A stretch of 64,000 nucleotides of DNA from Streptomyces sp. NBC_01224. Lineage in GTDB: Bacteria > Actinomycetota > Actinomycetes > Streptomycetales > Streptomycetaceae. This document shows, piece after piece, positions 44,266 through 53,637 of this stretch. The stretch's first letter is position 1, and every line of letters starts with the position of its first letter. Made by a program: the position numbers and the translations under genes. The notes under the pieces were generated by a model. The model saw only the letters and a list, made by a program, of their open reading frames with translations. It was not told the origin of the DNA and searched no databases. Location: contig NZ_CP108529.1 in assembly GCF_036002945.1 (NCBI RefSeq), positions 4,030,001 to 4,094,000 on the forward strand, given 5' to 3'.

Positions 44266-44415
44266 GTGCGCGTCGGACGCGACGGGTCCGGGCTCGCGCG
44301 CATGGGCCGGTTCGCACCGCTCCTGGTGGTCGCCGGAGCCCTTGCCGCGGTCATGGGCTTCTTCACCCGGCCGGCGATCGTCGTCCGGATCGGCCGCCCG
44401 GGGCACGGCCGCTGA
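44266..44415 (+). CDS. Possible small membrane protein (49 aa)
   Basis: A GTG at 44266 with a GGCGGG site opens 49 codons, with one clear transmembrane stretch APLLVVAGALAAVMGFF and a basic end VRIGRPGHGR. An ATG at 44302 is an alternative. Codon use is gene-like. No known family; it lies 9 bp after the hydrolase stop. Confidence 0.4.
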   Translation: MRVGRDGSGLARMGRFAPLLVVAGALAAVMGFFTRPAIVVRIGRPGHGR

Positions 44416-44417
44416 CG

Positions 44418-44507
44418 TCACGCTCCGACGGCGGCTGCCACGGCGACGACGACGAACATCAGCACGAGTACGGCGGCCATGATGCGGTTTCTGGTCTTCG
44501 GGTCCAC
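44418..44507 (-). CDS. Possible small membrane protein (29 aa)
   Basis: Minus-strand frame from a GTG at 44507: MDPKTRNRIMAAVLVLMFVV, then a VAVAAAVGA tail. One transmembrane helix after a charged N-terminus, typical of short Streptomyces membrane ORFs. The AAGG upstream touches the start codon, so spacing is poor. It lies between the thpR start side and the hydrolase end and is too short for confident calling. Confidence 0.4.
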   Translation of the reverse strand: MDPKTRNRIMAAVLVLMFVVVAVAAAVGA

Positions 44508-44529
44508 CCTTCGAGCGTAACCGCCCGTC

Positions 44530-45102
44530 TCAGTGACCCAGCGACCAGGATGCGATCACCTCGTACCGCGGCTGCTCGCCCCGCACCCCGGCGACCGGCA
44601 GATTGCTGCGTACGAGGGCGAGCTCACCGACCTCCCACGGGGTGCCCTCGAAGCCCCCGAGAGCCTCGACGAAGGGGCGCAGGTCGGCCTCGGTACGGCT
44701 GCGGGCGAGGGTGAGGTGCGCGCTGTAGCGGCGGTGCTCCTCCATCGGGATGCCGGCGCGACGGGCGGCGGCATCCGCGCGTTCGGCGAGGAACCGCAAC
44801 GTGTCGATCCCACCCGCGGCCCCCGCCCACAGCGCCCGCCCGCCGAACCGGCCGGCGCCGTGGATGTGCAACGGGAAGGGCTCGGTACGGCGAGCCGCCC
44901 GTTCGAGGCGCGCACGCAGCTCGGGCAGCACCTCCTCGTCCACGGACCCGAGGAACGCGAGCGTGAAGTGCCAGCTGGGCGTACCGGTCCAGCGCAGTTT
45001 CCCGGCACCGGGGAGCGCGCGCAGCGGGTCGACGGCACGGCGCAGTTCCTGGATTGCGCGGTCGGGCGGCGACACGGCGACAAAGAGTCTGAGACGGCTC
45101 AT
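44530..45102 (-). CDS. thpR: RNA 2',3'-cyclic phosphodiesterase (2'-5' RNA ligase family)
   Basis: 190 aa. Both HxTx motifs of the 2H phosphoesterase fold are present: SWHFTLAFLG and YSAHLTLARS. N-terminus MSRLRLFVAVSPPDRAIQEL is typical. It opens 2',3'-cyclic phosphates on RNA ends and is classed as ThpR/LigT. The C-terminal strand ends in RYEVIASWSLGH. Confidence 0.93.
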   Translation of the reverse strand: MSRLRLFVAVSPPDRAIQELRRAVDPLRALPGAGKLRWTGTPSWHFTLAFLGSVDEEVLPELRARLERAARRTEPFPLHIHGAGRFGGRALWAGAAGGIDTLRFLAERADAAARRAGIPMEEHRRYSAHLTLARSRTEADLRPFVEALGGFEGTPWEVGELALVRSNLPVAGVRGEQPRYEVIASWSLGH

Positions 45103-45200
45103 GGGCAGAGTGTCGCACCGTAACGGCGTGTCTTCGTCTCCGTGCGTATCGTTGTACTACGCGGCTGCCCGCGCGTGCGGCAGCGGGGAGGAGCGCCACG

Positions 45201-45791
45201 GTGACCGTCGTAGAGACCGACAGGATCGAGATGGCCGAAGAGAGCGACGAGCGGACTCTGGACTCAATGTTCGAGTGGCTCGAGAAGATGCCCGTCCCCG
45301 AGGGAATCAAGACCGAGATCGTCGGGGGAAACATCTTCATGTCGCCGCAGCGGGACACCCACTGGGACATCATCGCCGACATCTTCGAGCAGCTTCGTGG
45401 CACGTATTCGCGCCGGCGTCTGAAGTCCGATGTGCGCGTCGACTTCCCCGGGCATCTCAACGGGTTCGCGGCGGACGTGCTGGCGCTGAGGGAGGACGCC
45501 CCGAAGGACAGCAAGGGAAACTGGCTGTTCGAGGGTGTGGAGTTCGTGGCCGAGGTGATCTCGAAAGGCACCGCGGTGAACGACTACGGGCCGAAGAAGG
45601 ACGCGTACGCCGCGGCAGGCGTTCCGGTCTATCTGATCGCCGACCCGTACAGCGGCGAGTGTCACGTCTTCCGGAGCGCCGCGAACGGTGTGTACGGATC
45701 CAAGCTGACCGTGCTGTTCGGCACGGATATCGACCTCACCGACACCCCGGTGGGCCTCGTCCTGCACACCCGCGAGTTCCCCCGCGACTGA
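45201..45791 (+). CDS. Uma2-family (DUF820) putative endonuclease
   Basis: 196 aa from a GTG at 45201 with GGGGAGGAG upstream. Features of Uma2 are GIKTEIVGGNIFMSPQRDTH, AADVLALREDAPK (Asp), VEFVAEVISKGTAVNDYGPK (Glu and downstream Lys) and YAAAGVPVYLIADPYSG. Same family as the gene at 13361 but clearly diverged. A 15-bp terminator follows. Confidence 0.85.
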   Translation: MTVVETDRIEMAEESDERTLDSMFEWLEKMPVPEGIKTEIVGGNIFMSPQRDTHWDIIADIFEQLRGTYSRRRLKSDVRVDFPGHLNGFAADVLALREDAPKDSKGNWLFEGVEFVAEVISKGTAVNDYGPKKDAYAAAGVPVYLIADPYSGECHVFRSAANGVYGSKLTVLFGTDIDLTDTPVGLVLHTREFPRD

Positions 45792-45807
45792 CCCATCCGG
45801 TACATGC

Positions 45808-45842
45808 CGCGGCCCCGACCGGATTCCCCGGTCGGGGCCGCG
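45808..45842. terminator. Bidirectional terminator between Uma2 and MFS genes
   Basis: CGCGGCCCCGACCGG and exact complement CCGGTCGGGGCCGCG, 15-bp stem, ATTCC loop, between convergent genes. Confidence 0.88.
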
Positions 45843-45871
45843 CCGCCTTCCATGCCCTGCGGACATGGCCC

Positions 45872-47206
45872 TCAGGCCGCCGTAGCCAGCTCTTCGCGCG
45901 GGACGAACCGCACGTGCGGGCGGCCCGGCCGGAGGTCGACCTTGAGGCGGAGGCCGCCCACGCGAGCCAGCATGAAACCGACGCCCAGTGCGGCCACCAG
46001 TGAGAACGCACCGCCGACCACCATGCCCGTACGGACCCCGTAGGCGTCGCTGACCCAGCCGACGATCGGGGCGCCCACCGGCGTACCACCGGCGAAGACC
46101 ATCATGTACAGGCTCATGACCCGGCCGCGCATCGCCGGGTCGGCGGCCATCTGGACGCTCGTGTTCGCGCTGATGTTGGTCGTCAGACCGATCATGCCGA
46201 TCGGGACCAGCAGGATCGCGAAGAGCCAGACGGACGGCGACAGCGCCGCGACGATCTCCAGCAGACCGAACGCCGTGCCCGCGGCCACCAGCATCCGCAG
46301 CCTTGAGGAGCGGCGACGGGCGGCGAGCAGGGCGCCGGCGAGGGAGCCGGCCGCCATGAGGATGTTGAAGAACGAGTACATCCCGGCGCCGCCGTGGAAG
46401 ATCTCGTCCGCGAAGGCCGTGAGCCAGATCGGGAAGTTGAACCCGAACGTGCCGACGAAGCCGACCAGGACGATCGGCCAGATCAGCTCGGGGCGGCCGG
46501 AGACATAGCGCAGGCCCTCCCGCAGCTGCCCCTTGGCGCGCGGCACGACGGTGGCCTTGTGCAGCTCACTCGTACGCATCAGCATCAGGCCGACCAGTGG
46601 GGCCGCGAAGGACAGACCGTTGAACATGAAGGCCCAGCCGCTGCCGACCGTGGTGATCAGGACACCTGCGACGGCGGGGCCGATGAGCCGGGCGGACTGG
46701 AAGTTCGCCGAGTTGAGACTGACCGCGTTCCGCAGCTGGGCGGGGCCCACCATCTCGGAGACGAACGACTGGCGGGCCGGGTTGTCGACGACCGTCACCA
46801 TGCCGAGCAGGAACGCGATGAGGTAGACGTGCCACACCTGGACGACACCGGAGAGCGTGAGCACCGCGAGGGCGATCCCGCACAGGCCGAGAGCCGCCTG
46901 GCTGACGAGAAGAAGCTTCCGCTTCGGGAGACGGTCGGCGATGACGCCGCCGTACAGGCCGAAGAGAAGCATCGGAAGAAACTGGAGGGCCGTGGTGATG
47001 CCGACGGCGGCAGCGGACCCGGTGAGGCTCAGGACGAGCCAGTCCTGCGTGATGCGGGACATCCAGGTACCGGTGTTGGAGATCACGGCGCCCGTGGCGA
47101 ACAGGCGGTAGTTACGGATCTTCAGCGACGAGAAGGTCCCGCCGGGCTTGCTCTCGTGGGTGGAAGTCGGTGCGGGGGCGGAGTCTGCTCCGGATCCCGT
47201 ACTCAA
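45872..47206 (-). CDS. MFS transporter, EntS/MFS_3 type
   Basis: 444 aa from a TTG at 47206, chosen because GAGGAGG lies 9 bp upstream; longer frames lack coding character. Twelve transmembrane helices, helix-1 NYRLFATGAVISNTGTWMSR, motif A GVIADRLPKRKLLLVSQAAL, VVDNPARQSFVSEMVG in the middle, and a basic cytoplasmic tail. This group exports siderophores, drugs and other small molecules. The MarR gene lies 95 bp upstream in the same direction and probably controls it. Confidence 0.93.
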   Translation of the reverse strand: MSTGSGADSAPAPTSTHESKPGGTFSSLKIRNYRLFATGAVISNTGTWMSRITQDWLVLSLTGSAAAVGITTALQFLPMLLFGLYGGVIADRLPKRKLLLVSQAALGLCGIALAVLTLSGVVQVWHVYLIAFLLGMVTVVDNPARQSFVSEMVGPAQLRNAVSLNSANFQSARLIGPAVAGVLITTVGSGWAFMFNGLSFAAPLVGLMLMRTSELHKATVVPRAKGQLREGLRYVSGRPELIWPIVLVGFVGTFGFNFPIWLTAFADEIFHGGAGMYSFFNILMAAGSLAGALLAARRRSSRLRMLVAAGTAFGLLEIVAALSPSVWLFAILLVPIGMIGLTTNISANTSVQMAADPAMRGRVMSLYMMVFAGGTPVGAPIVGWVSDAYGVRTGMVVGGAFSLVAALGVGFMLARVGGLRLKVDLRPGRPHVRFVPREELATAA

Positions 47207-47301
47207 AAGGGTTCGCCTCCTCGGGCGTATACATTTCGCTGACTGACGGGATGCGGCGGTGCCGGCGGTGCGCCGGCTGTGGTCCGGCGCGGCCGGCCCC
47301 G

Positions 47302-47742
47302 CTACAGGTGGGCGAGCTTCTCCAGCACGGGCGCCGCCTTGCGCAGCGTCTCCCACTCGTCCTCGTCCAGGCCCTCGGCGAGGGTGGTCAGCCAGGCGTT
47401 CCGCTTGGAGCGGCTCTCTTCGAGCATGGCTTCCGCCTGTTCGGTCTGGCTGACCATCTTCTGGCGACGGTCATCGGGGTGCGGCTCCAGTCTGACCAGT
47501 CCCTTGGCTTCCAGCAGCGCGACGATGCGAGTCATCGACGGAGGCTGCACATGCTCCTTGCGGGCCAGCTCACCGGGCGTGGCCGAACCGCAGCGGGCGA
47601 GCGTGCCGAGCACCGACATCTCGGTGGGGCTCAGCGACTCGTCGACACGCTGGTGCTTCAGGCGTCGGCCGAGCAGCATCACGGCGGAGCGAAGGGAGCT
47701 CACGGCGGCCGCACTGTCGCCGTCGTGGATCAGGTCAGGCAT
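47302..47742 (-). CDS. MarR-family transcriptional regulator
   Basis: 146 aa: LSPTEMSVLGTLARCGSATP, ELARKEHVQPPSMTRIVALL, wing RLEPHPDDRRQKMVSQTEQA, and a long C-terminal helix. It is upstream of and collinear with the EntS-like MFS gene. A GTAA-CTCA-TTAC element at 47753-47764, just before its start, is a candidate site for autoregulation. Confidence 0.93.
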   Translation of the reverse strand: MPDLIHDGDSAAAVSSLRSAVMLLGRRLKHQRVDESLSPTEMSVLGTLARCGSATPGELARKEHVQPPSMTRIVALLEAKGLVRLEPHPDDRRQKMVSQTEQAEAMLEESRSKRNAWLTTLAEGLDEDEWETLRKAAPVLEKLAHL

Positions 47743-47887
47743 GTTTATTAGCGTAACTCATTACCTACCCTAAAGACCATTCGTGTTACACGCGCGAGAG
47801 CCACATCACCCAATCGATCACCCGAACGAGTGAGTCGGATCCGGAAAGTGACGCCGAACGACCTCGTGGGCCGTAACCCTGCATGCC

Positions 47888-48103
47888 ATGGGATCGACTG
47901 TGCTCAGCCTGCGGATAGACGGTGAGCTGCTCGACCGGCTCAGGCAGCATGCCGCCAAACGCGGAATGAGCGTCCAGGACTATGTCGTCCGGACGCTCAT
48001 TCGCGATGACTTCGACGAGCGCTTCAAGGCGGCCGTCGACGAGACGGAGAGGTTCTACGGTTCGGAAGGGACCGCAGGGATCAGGGCGGAAGAGGTCACG
48101 TGA
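47888..48103 (+). CDS. Ribbon-helix-helix (CopG-like) DNA-binding protein
   Basis: 71 aa. The ribbon STVLSLRIDGELLDRLRQHA and the helices GMSVQDYVVRTLIRDDFDE form a CopG/Arc fold usual for antitoxins; an acidic tail follows. No toxin gene is adjacent (the next gene is convergent, overlapping by 8 bp), so it is an orphan or a stand-alone regulator. The ATG at 47888 has no good ribosome site, so a nearby start could be used. Confidence 0.75.
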   Translation: MGSTVLSLRIDGELLDRLRQHAAKRGMSVQDYVVRTLIRDDFDERFKAAVDETERFYGSEGTAGIRAEEVT

Positions 48104-49550
48104 GGCCGAGGGCCGGCATCGCGTAGTAGAAGACGAAGACCGCCGACACCACGTACATGGCCGCCGGCACCTCGCGCCAGCGCCCGGCCACGACCCGCAG
48201 CACGGAGAAGGCGATGAAGCCGATGCCGATGCCGTTGGTGATCGAGTACGTGAACGGCATCATCAGCATGGCCAGGAAGGCCGGGATGGCGAGCGTGTAG
48301 TCGCTCCAGTCGATGTCCCGCACCGAACCCGAGATGATCAGGAAGCCGACCGCCAGCAGCGCCGGGGTGGCCGCCTGCGACGGGACCATGGTCGCCAGCG
48401 GCGTCAGGAACAGCGCCACCGTGAACAGCAGACCCGTCACGATGCTGGCGAAGCCGGTGCGGGCGCCTTCACCGACACCCGCCGTGGACTCCACGAAGCA
48501 GGTGCCCGCCGAGGCGGAGCTCGCGCCGCCCGCGGCGACCGCGATGCCGTCGACGAACAGCACCTTGTTGATGCCGGGGAAGTTGCCGTCCTTGTCCGTC
48601 AGCTTCGCCTCGTCGCCGACACCGAGGATGGTGCCCATCGCGTCGAAGAAGCAGGACAGCAGCACGGTGAAGACGAACAGAATGCCGGTGAGCACACCGA
48701 CCTTGCTGAAGCCGCCGAACAGACTGACCTTGCCGATCAGCCCGAAGTCCGGGGTGGCGACCGGGTTGCCCGGCCACTGCGGGACGGTCAGACCCCATGC
48801 CTCGCCCGGCAGGCCGGCGACCGCGTCGATGATCATCGCGACGACCGTCATCGCGACGATGGAGATCAGGATCGCGCCCGGCACCTTGCGGACGATCAGC
48901 GCGAGGGTGAGCAGCGCGCCGAGGATGAAGACCAGAACCGGCCAGCCGTTGAGGTGACCGTCGCTGCCGAGCTGGAGCGGCACGGTGGTGTGCGCGGCGT
49001 CCGGGATACGGGAGACGAAGCCCGAGTCGACCAGGCCGATCAGCAGGATGAAAAGACCGATACCGATCGCGATGCCCTTGCGGAGCGACTTCGGTACGGC
49101 GTGCATCACGCGTTCGCGAAGCCCGGTCGCGACCAGCAGCATGACCACGATGCCCGCGAGGACGACCATGCCCATCGCGTCCGGCCAGCTCATCCTGGGG
49201 GCGAGCTGGAGGGCCACGACGGTGTTGACGCCGAGGCCGGCGGCCAGCGCGATCGGCACATTGCCGATGACGCCCATCAGGAGCGTGGAGAACGCGGCGG
49301 TCAGCACGGTGGCGGTGACCAGCTGCCCCCCGTTGAGCTGGTGCCCGTACATGTCCTTCGCGCTACCGAGAATGATCGGGTTCAGCACGATGATGTACGC
49401 CATTGCGAAGAACGTGGCGAATCCGCCGCGAATCTCGCGGGCAACCGACGACCCCCGCTCGGAGATCTTGAAGAAACGATCCAGGCCGTTGTGCGGCTGA
49501 GGAGCCGGAGACTGCTTGGAGTCGACCGAAGCGGTGGCCGAGGGGGACAT
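48096..49550 (-). CDS. NCS2-family purine permease (AzgA type)
   Basis: 484 aa with 12-14 transmembrane segments. AzgA landmarks are GGFATFFAMAYIIVLNPIIL near the N-terminus, GIGLFILLIGLVDSGFV, and the SSASAGTCFVESTAGVGEGA half-helix in the C-terminal half. It carries adenine, guanine or hypoxanthine with protons. The 220-bp upstream region contains AT-rich promoter-like DNA (49600-49660); no purine riboswitch fold was recognised there. Confidence 0.93.
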   Translation of the reverse strand: MSPSATASVDSKQSPAPQPHNGLDRFFKISERGSSVAREIRGGFATFFAMAYIIVLNPIILGSAKDMYGHQLNGGQLVTATVLTAAFSTLLMGVIGNVPIALAAGLGVNTVVALQLAPRMSWPDAMGMVVLAGIVVMLLVATGLRERVMHAVPKSLRKGIAIGIGLFILLIGLVDSGFVSRIPDAAHTTVPLQLGSDGHLNGWPVLVFILGALLTLALIVRKVPGAILISIVAMTVVAMIIDAVAGLPGEAWGLTVPQWPGNPVATPDFGLIGKVSLFGGFSKVGVLTGILFVFTVLLSCFFDAMGTILGVGDEAKLTDKDGNFPGINKVLFVDGIAVAAGGASSASAGTCFVESTAGVGEGARTGFASIVTGLLFTVALFLTPLATMVPSQAATPALLAVGFLIISGSVRDIDWSDYTLAIPAFLAMLMMPFTYSITNGIGIGFIAFSVLRVVAGRWREVPAAMYVVSAVFVFYYAMPALGLT

Positions 49551-49772
49551 GTATGACCTCAGTCGTACGTAGAGGGGGGGTTAAAAGTGGTCAGCTTTGG
49601 ACTTTTACACGAATAATTCGAGTCAGCCGTAAGCAGATTCAGTATGAATACATAAGGCGAAGATCGCTATCTCCGCGCGTAGACCCTTGAGCGGACTGAC
49701 CTGCCGGCCTTTACGCATGCCGTCTTTACGGGGTACGGGAGGGGGCCGCAGGTGGGCCCATACACTGAGGTC

Positions 49773-50081
49773 ATGGCGAAGTGGACACCGAAGCACGAGG
49801 CACCCGAGCCCCTGGAGGGGCCCGTCGTCGCCACCATCACCGGCGGCACGATCCTCTGGTTCGTCCTCTTCCTGGTCCAGCTGCCGTTCTACGGCTGGTT
49901 CGACGACCACGGGCACCTGTGGTGGGTGTGGACCTGTCTGGCCGGTGCGGGGCTCGGCCTGATCGGTATCTGGTACGTACGGGGGCGCGACGCGGCGATC
50001 AAGCGGGCGGCTGCGGCTTCCGGGGCCTCCGCGCCGAGCGCCGGGACGGACACGGAGGGCACGTCGGGCGCCACGGAGTGA
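49773..50081 (+). CDS. DUF2530 membrane protein
   Basis: 102 aa from an ATG at 49773 (MAKWTPKHEAPEPLEGPVVA). Two transmembrane helices (TILWFVLFLVQLPFYGWF and WWVWTCLAGAGLGLIGIWYV) and a Ser/Ala-rich cytoplasmic tail match the actinobacterial DUF2530 family. Function unknown. Often near the purine permease in Streptomyces as far as I recall. Confidence 0.85.
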   Translation: MAKWTPKHEAPEPLEGPVVATITGGTILWFVLFLVQLPFYGWFDDHGHLWWVWTCLAGAGLGLIGIWYVRGRDAAIKRAAAASGASAPSAGTDTEGTSGATE

Positions 50082-50237
50082 AACCGTCCGACGCCTCGGG
50101 TGCCGCCGCCCGGCACCGTCCGACGCCGCCCGGCATCAGGGCCTCTGTACCACCGCAGGACCATCCCCCTCCTCCTCCGGTCTGATCTTCGGACCCCCGT
50201 TGGCCGAATCGGGCGATCCACCCGTACCGTCGGAACC

Positions 50238-52718
50238 ATGACGCAGCGGGCACCCCACTCCTTCGGCGAGCAGACCCCCGGGGCATCCGGCATTTCCGGC
50301 CTCCCCGGACCGGCCATGATCGACGCCGGGTCCGAGCTCGACCCGGTCCACCCGATGAAACTGCCGGCCCCGGCCGTGAGCACCCGCGGGCTGACCGCGG
50401 CCGAGGTGGCCGAGCGGATCGCCCGCGGCGAGGTCAACGACGTACCCGTCCGCTCGTCCCGTTCCGTCCGCGAGATCGTCCGCGCGAACGTCTTCACCCG
50501 GTTCAACCTGATCATCGGCGTGCTCTGGCTGATCATGCTGTTCGTCGCGCCGATCCAGGACAGCCTCTTCGGCTTCGTGATCATCGCCAACACCGGCATC
50601 GGCATCGTCCAGGAGTGGCGGGCCAAGAAGACCCTCGACAGCCTCGCGGTCATCGGCGAGGCCAAACCCACGGTGCGGCGCGACGGGGTCTCGGCCGAGA
50701 TCTCCACCTCCGAGATCGTCCTCGGCGATCTCGTCGAGCTGGGCCCCGGCGACAAGGTCGTCGTGGACGGCACGGTCGCCGAGGCCGACAGCCTGGAGAT
50801 CGACGAATCGCTGCTCACCGGCGAGGCCGACCCGGTGCTGAAGCAGCCCGGCGACCTCGTGATGTCCGGCAGCTTCGTCGTCGCGGGCGGCGGCTCGTTC
50901 GCCGCCACCAAGGTCGGCCGCGAGGCCTACGCCGCACAGCTCGCCGAGGAGGCGTCCCGCTTCACCCTCGTCCAGTCCGAGCTGCGCACCGGCATCTCCA
51001 CCATCCTCAAGTACGTCACCTGGATGATGGTGCCGACCGCGATCGGCCTGGTCATCAGCCAGCTCGTCGTCAACAACAACGACATCAAGGGGTCGGTCGC
51101 CCGGACCGTCGGCGGCATCGTCCCGATGATCCCGGAAGGCCTGGTGCTGCTCACCTCGGTCGCCTTCGCGATCGGTGTCGTACGGCTCGGCCGCAAACAG
51201 TGCCTGGTGCAGGAGCTCCCCGCCATCGAGGGGCTGGCCCGCGTCGACGTCGTCTGCCTGGACAAGACCGGCACCCTCACCGAGGGCGGCATGGACGTCA
51301 CCGAGGTCAGGGCGCTGGCCGGTGCGGACGACACGTACATACAGCGCGTGCTGGGTGCCCTCGGCGCGTCCGACCCCCGGCCCAACGCCAGCCTGCAGGC
51401 CATCGTCGACGCCTACCCCGACGGGGAGGTGTGGCGTTGCACGCAGTCACTGCCGTTCTCCTCGGCCCGCAAGTACAGCGGCGCCGCGTTCGACGAGGGC
51501 GGCGGCCGGGCGTCGGCCTGGCTCCTGGGCGCGCCCGATGTGCTGCTGCCCGAGCAGGACCCGGCGCTCGCCGAGATCGAGCAGCTCAATGAACAGGGGC
51601 TGCGGGTGCTGCTGCTGGCCCGCGCGCAGGGCGAGCTCGAAGGGCCGGACATCGCCGTCGGAGCCGTACCGAGCGCACTGGTCGTCCTGGAACAGCGGCT
51701 GCGGGCGGACGCCGGGGAGACGCTGGCCTACTTCGCCGACCAGCGGGTCGCCGCGAAGGTCATCTCCGGTGACAACGCGGTCTCCGTCGGCGCGGTCGCC
51801 GGAAAGCTCGGCCTGCCGGGCGCCGAGAACACCCTGGACGCGCGCAGGCTGCCCACCGACCCGGACGAAATGGCCACGGCCATGGAGGAGAACGCGGTCT
51901 TCGGCCGGGTCACCCCGCAGCAGAAGCGGGACATGGTCGGCGCACTCCAGTCCCGCGGTCACACCGTCGCGATGACCGGCGACGGCGTCAACGACGTGCT
52001 GGCGCTGAAGGACGCCGACATCGGCGTCTCCATGGGTTCGGGCTCCGAGGCGACCCGGGCCGTCGCCCAGATCGTGCTGCTCGACAACAGCTTCGCGACG
52101 CTGCCGTCCGTCGTCGCCGAGGGCCGTCGGGTGATCGGCAACATCACCCGGGTCGCCACCCTGTTCCTGACCAAGACCGTCTACTCGGTGCTGCTGGCGG
52201 TCCTGGTGGTCTGCTTCCAGGTCGACTACCCGTTCCTGCCGCGCCATCTGACACTGCTGTCGACCCTGACGATCGGCGTCCCGGCGTTCTTCCTGGCCCT
52301 CGCCCCCAACAAGGAACGGGCCCATCCGCACTTCGTGCGCCGCGTCATGCGGTACGCGATCCCGTCGGGCATCATCGCGGCCGTCGCCACCTTCGTGACG
52401 TACATGGTCGCCCGGCACTACTACTCCGGTACGGGTGCGCTGGACGCGGAGACCAGCGTGGCCACGCTCACGCTGTTCCTGATTTCGATGTGGGTCCTGG
52501 CGATCATCGCCCGTCCGTACACCTGGTGGCGGATCTGCCTGGTGGCGGCGATGGGGCTGGCGTTCCTGATCGTGCTGGTGGTGCCGTGGCTGCAGAACTT
52601 CTTCGCGCTGAAGCTGGTGGGAGCGGCGATGCCGTGGACCGCGGTGGGAATCGCGGTGGTGGCGGCGGCCGGCCTGGAATTCGCCTGGCGGCTGGTCGGT
52701 CGCCGCTTCCCGGCGTAG
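50238..52718 (+). CDS. Cation-translocating P-type ATPase (CtpE-like)
   Basis: 826 aa from an ATG at 50238. Phosphorylation motif VVCLDKTGTLTEGG with Asp about 342, transmembrane motif PMIPEGLVLLTSVAFAIGVV, hinge AMTGDGVNDVLALKDADIGV, phosphatase TGE-like LLTGEADP. Ten transmembrane helices, no N-terminal heavy-metal domain. The sequence fits the actinobacterial CtpE group; mycobacterial CtpE moves calcium. The substrate here is inferred. Confidence 0.92.
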   Translation: MTQRAPHSFGEQTPGASGISGLPGPAMIDAGSELDPVHPMKLPAPAVSTRGLTAAEVAERIARGEVNDVPVRSSRSVREIVRANVFTRFNLIIGVLWLIMLFVAPIQDSLFGFVIIANTGIGIVQEWRAKKTLDSLAVIGEAKPTVRRDGVSAEISTSEIVLGDLVELGPGDKVVVDGTVAEADSLEIDESLLTGEADPVLKQPGDLVMSGSFVVAGGGSFAATKVGREAYAAQLAEEASRFTLVQSELRTGISTILKYVTWMMVPTAIGLVISQLVVNNNDIKGSVARTVGGIVPMIPEGLVLLTSVAFAIGVVRLGRKQCLVQELPAIEGLARVDVVCLDKTGTLTEGGMDVTEVRALAGADDTYIQRVLGALGASDPRPNASLQAIVDAYPDGEVWRCTQSLPFSSARKYSGAAFDEGGGRASAWLLGAPDVLLPEQDPALAEIEQLNEQGLRVLLLARAQGELEGPDIAVGAVPSALVVLEQRLRADAGETLAYFADQRVAAKVISGDNAVSVGAVAGKLGLPGAENTLDARRLPTDPDEMATAMEENAVFGRVTPQQKRDMVGALQSRGHTVAMTGDGVNDVLALKDADIGVSMGSGSEATRAVAQIVLLDNSFATLPSVVAEGRRVIGNITRVATLFLTKTVYSVLLAVLVVCFQVDYPFLPRHLTLLSTLTIGVPAFFLALAPNKERAHPHFVRRVMRYAIPSGIIAAVATFVTYMVARHYYSGTGALDAETSVATLTLFLISMWVLAIIARPYTWWRICLVAAMGLAFLIVLVVPWLQNFFALKLVGAAMPWTAVGIAVVAAAGLEFAWRLVGRRFPA

Positions 52719-52742
52719 TTCCTGCGCTGCGCCGCACGCGGG

Positions 52743-53534
52743 CTACTTCACGTCGACGAAGTCGCCCGCGGTCGTGACGGCCGGGGTGGTGGACGTACCG
52801 GCGAAGCTGTAGCGCCAGTAACCGTCGACCGACGCCTTGACCGTGGTCTTCAGGTTGCCCGTGCTGTTCGTCCTGACCGTCCTGACCGTGGTGTACGTGG
52901 AGCTGCTCTTCTTGCGGAACTGGAGCTTCACCGGCTGCCCGGTGTAGCCGTGGTACGCGTGGTCCTCCCAGTTCGCCCGCGACAGCTTCCCGGTGACCGT
53001 GATCGTCCTGCCCTTCTTCACGGGCTCCGGAGCCGCGTTCACCGTCAGCTTCGACAGCCGCTGCACACGGGCGGTGGTGTAGGAGTCGTAGGACGTGCTG
53101 CTTCCGTCCTTGGCGGCCACACCCGCGAGAACGTGCCAGGAGCCCGCGAGCTTGTTCTTCGGCAGATCGGTCCTCGGGTCGATCGTGAGGGTGAGCGAGC
53201 AGGTGACGGTGGTGGCGACGCTCGCATTCCTGCAGGTCGCACCCCCTGCGGGCACCAGCGCGCCGTCCATGCCCTCGTCCGAGTCGGTCCCGTGCCACAG
53301 GAGCACCCAGCCGTCGACGATGCCGGAGGCGTGCGAGGCGGTGACCGAGAGGGTGATCGTCTTCGGGGCCGTCGTCCCCAGGACGGTGTCCTTGCCGCCG
53401 TTGACGGAGACCTTCGAAATGACGGGGAGCGGGGAGGCGGGCTTCACGGCCTCGCCCGCGTGAGCGGCCGGCGCGGTCAGCGCGGACAGAACGAGAGCAC
53501 CGGAAGCAGCGGCCACTGTGGCACGGATACGCAT
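52743..53534 (-). CDS. Secreted protein, tandem paralogue 1 (DUF5707-like)
   Basis: 263 aa from an ATG at 53534: signal peptide RIRATVAAASGALVLSALTA with cleavage near AHAGEA. A N-terminal beta domain (VISKVSVNGGKDTVLGTTAP, TASHASGIVDGWVLLWHGTD) is followed by a C-terminal beta-sandwich that starts at TARVQRLSKLTVNAAPEPVK and ends in TPAVTTAGDFVDVK. I recall these Streptomyces proteins under the name DUF5707; no function is known. The last 130 bp of the gene are identical to those of the next copy. The neighbour on the 5' side is the second paralogue, 103 bp away. Confidence 0.85.
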   Translation of the reverse strand: MRIRATVAAASGALVLSALTAPAAHAGEAVKPASPLPVISKVSVNGGKDTVLGTTAPKTITLSVTASHASGIVDGWVLLWHGTDSDEGMDGALVPAGGATCRNASVATTVTCSLTLTIDPRTDLPKNKLAGSWHVLAGVAAKDGSSTSYDSYTTARVQRLSKLTVNAAPEPVKKGRTITVTGKLSRANWEDHAYHGYTGQPVKLQFRKKSSSTYTTVRTVRTNSTGNLKTTVKASVDGYWRYSFAGTSTTPAVTTAGDFVDVK

Positions 53535-53637
53535 GAGCCTCTCCAGTCTGCTGAACGGGCCGTGCCCGGGAGGACGGGAGACGTCCCCGGACACGGCCCG
53601 GAGTGGTGCGCGGTGGTGTCTGTTGCGTACGGAAGAA

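Noticed and set aside
49551..49772. Purine riboswitch before the purine permease
   Set aside because: No three-way-junction purine aptamer pattern or conserved loop sequence could be recognised; only AT-rich promoter-like DNA.
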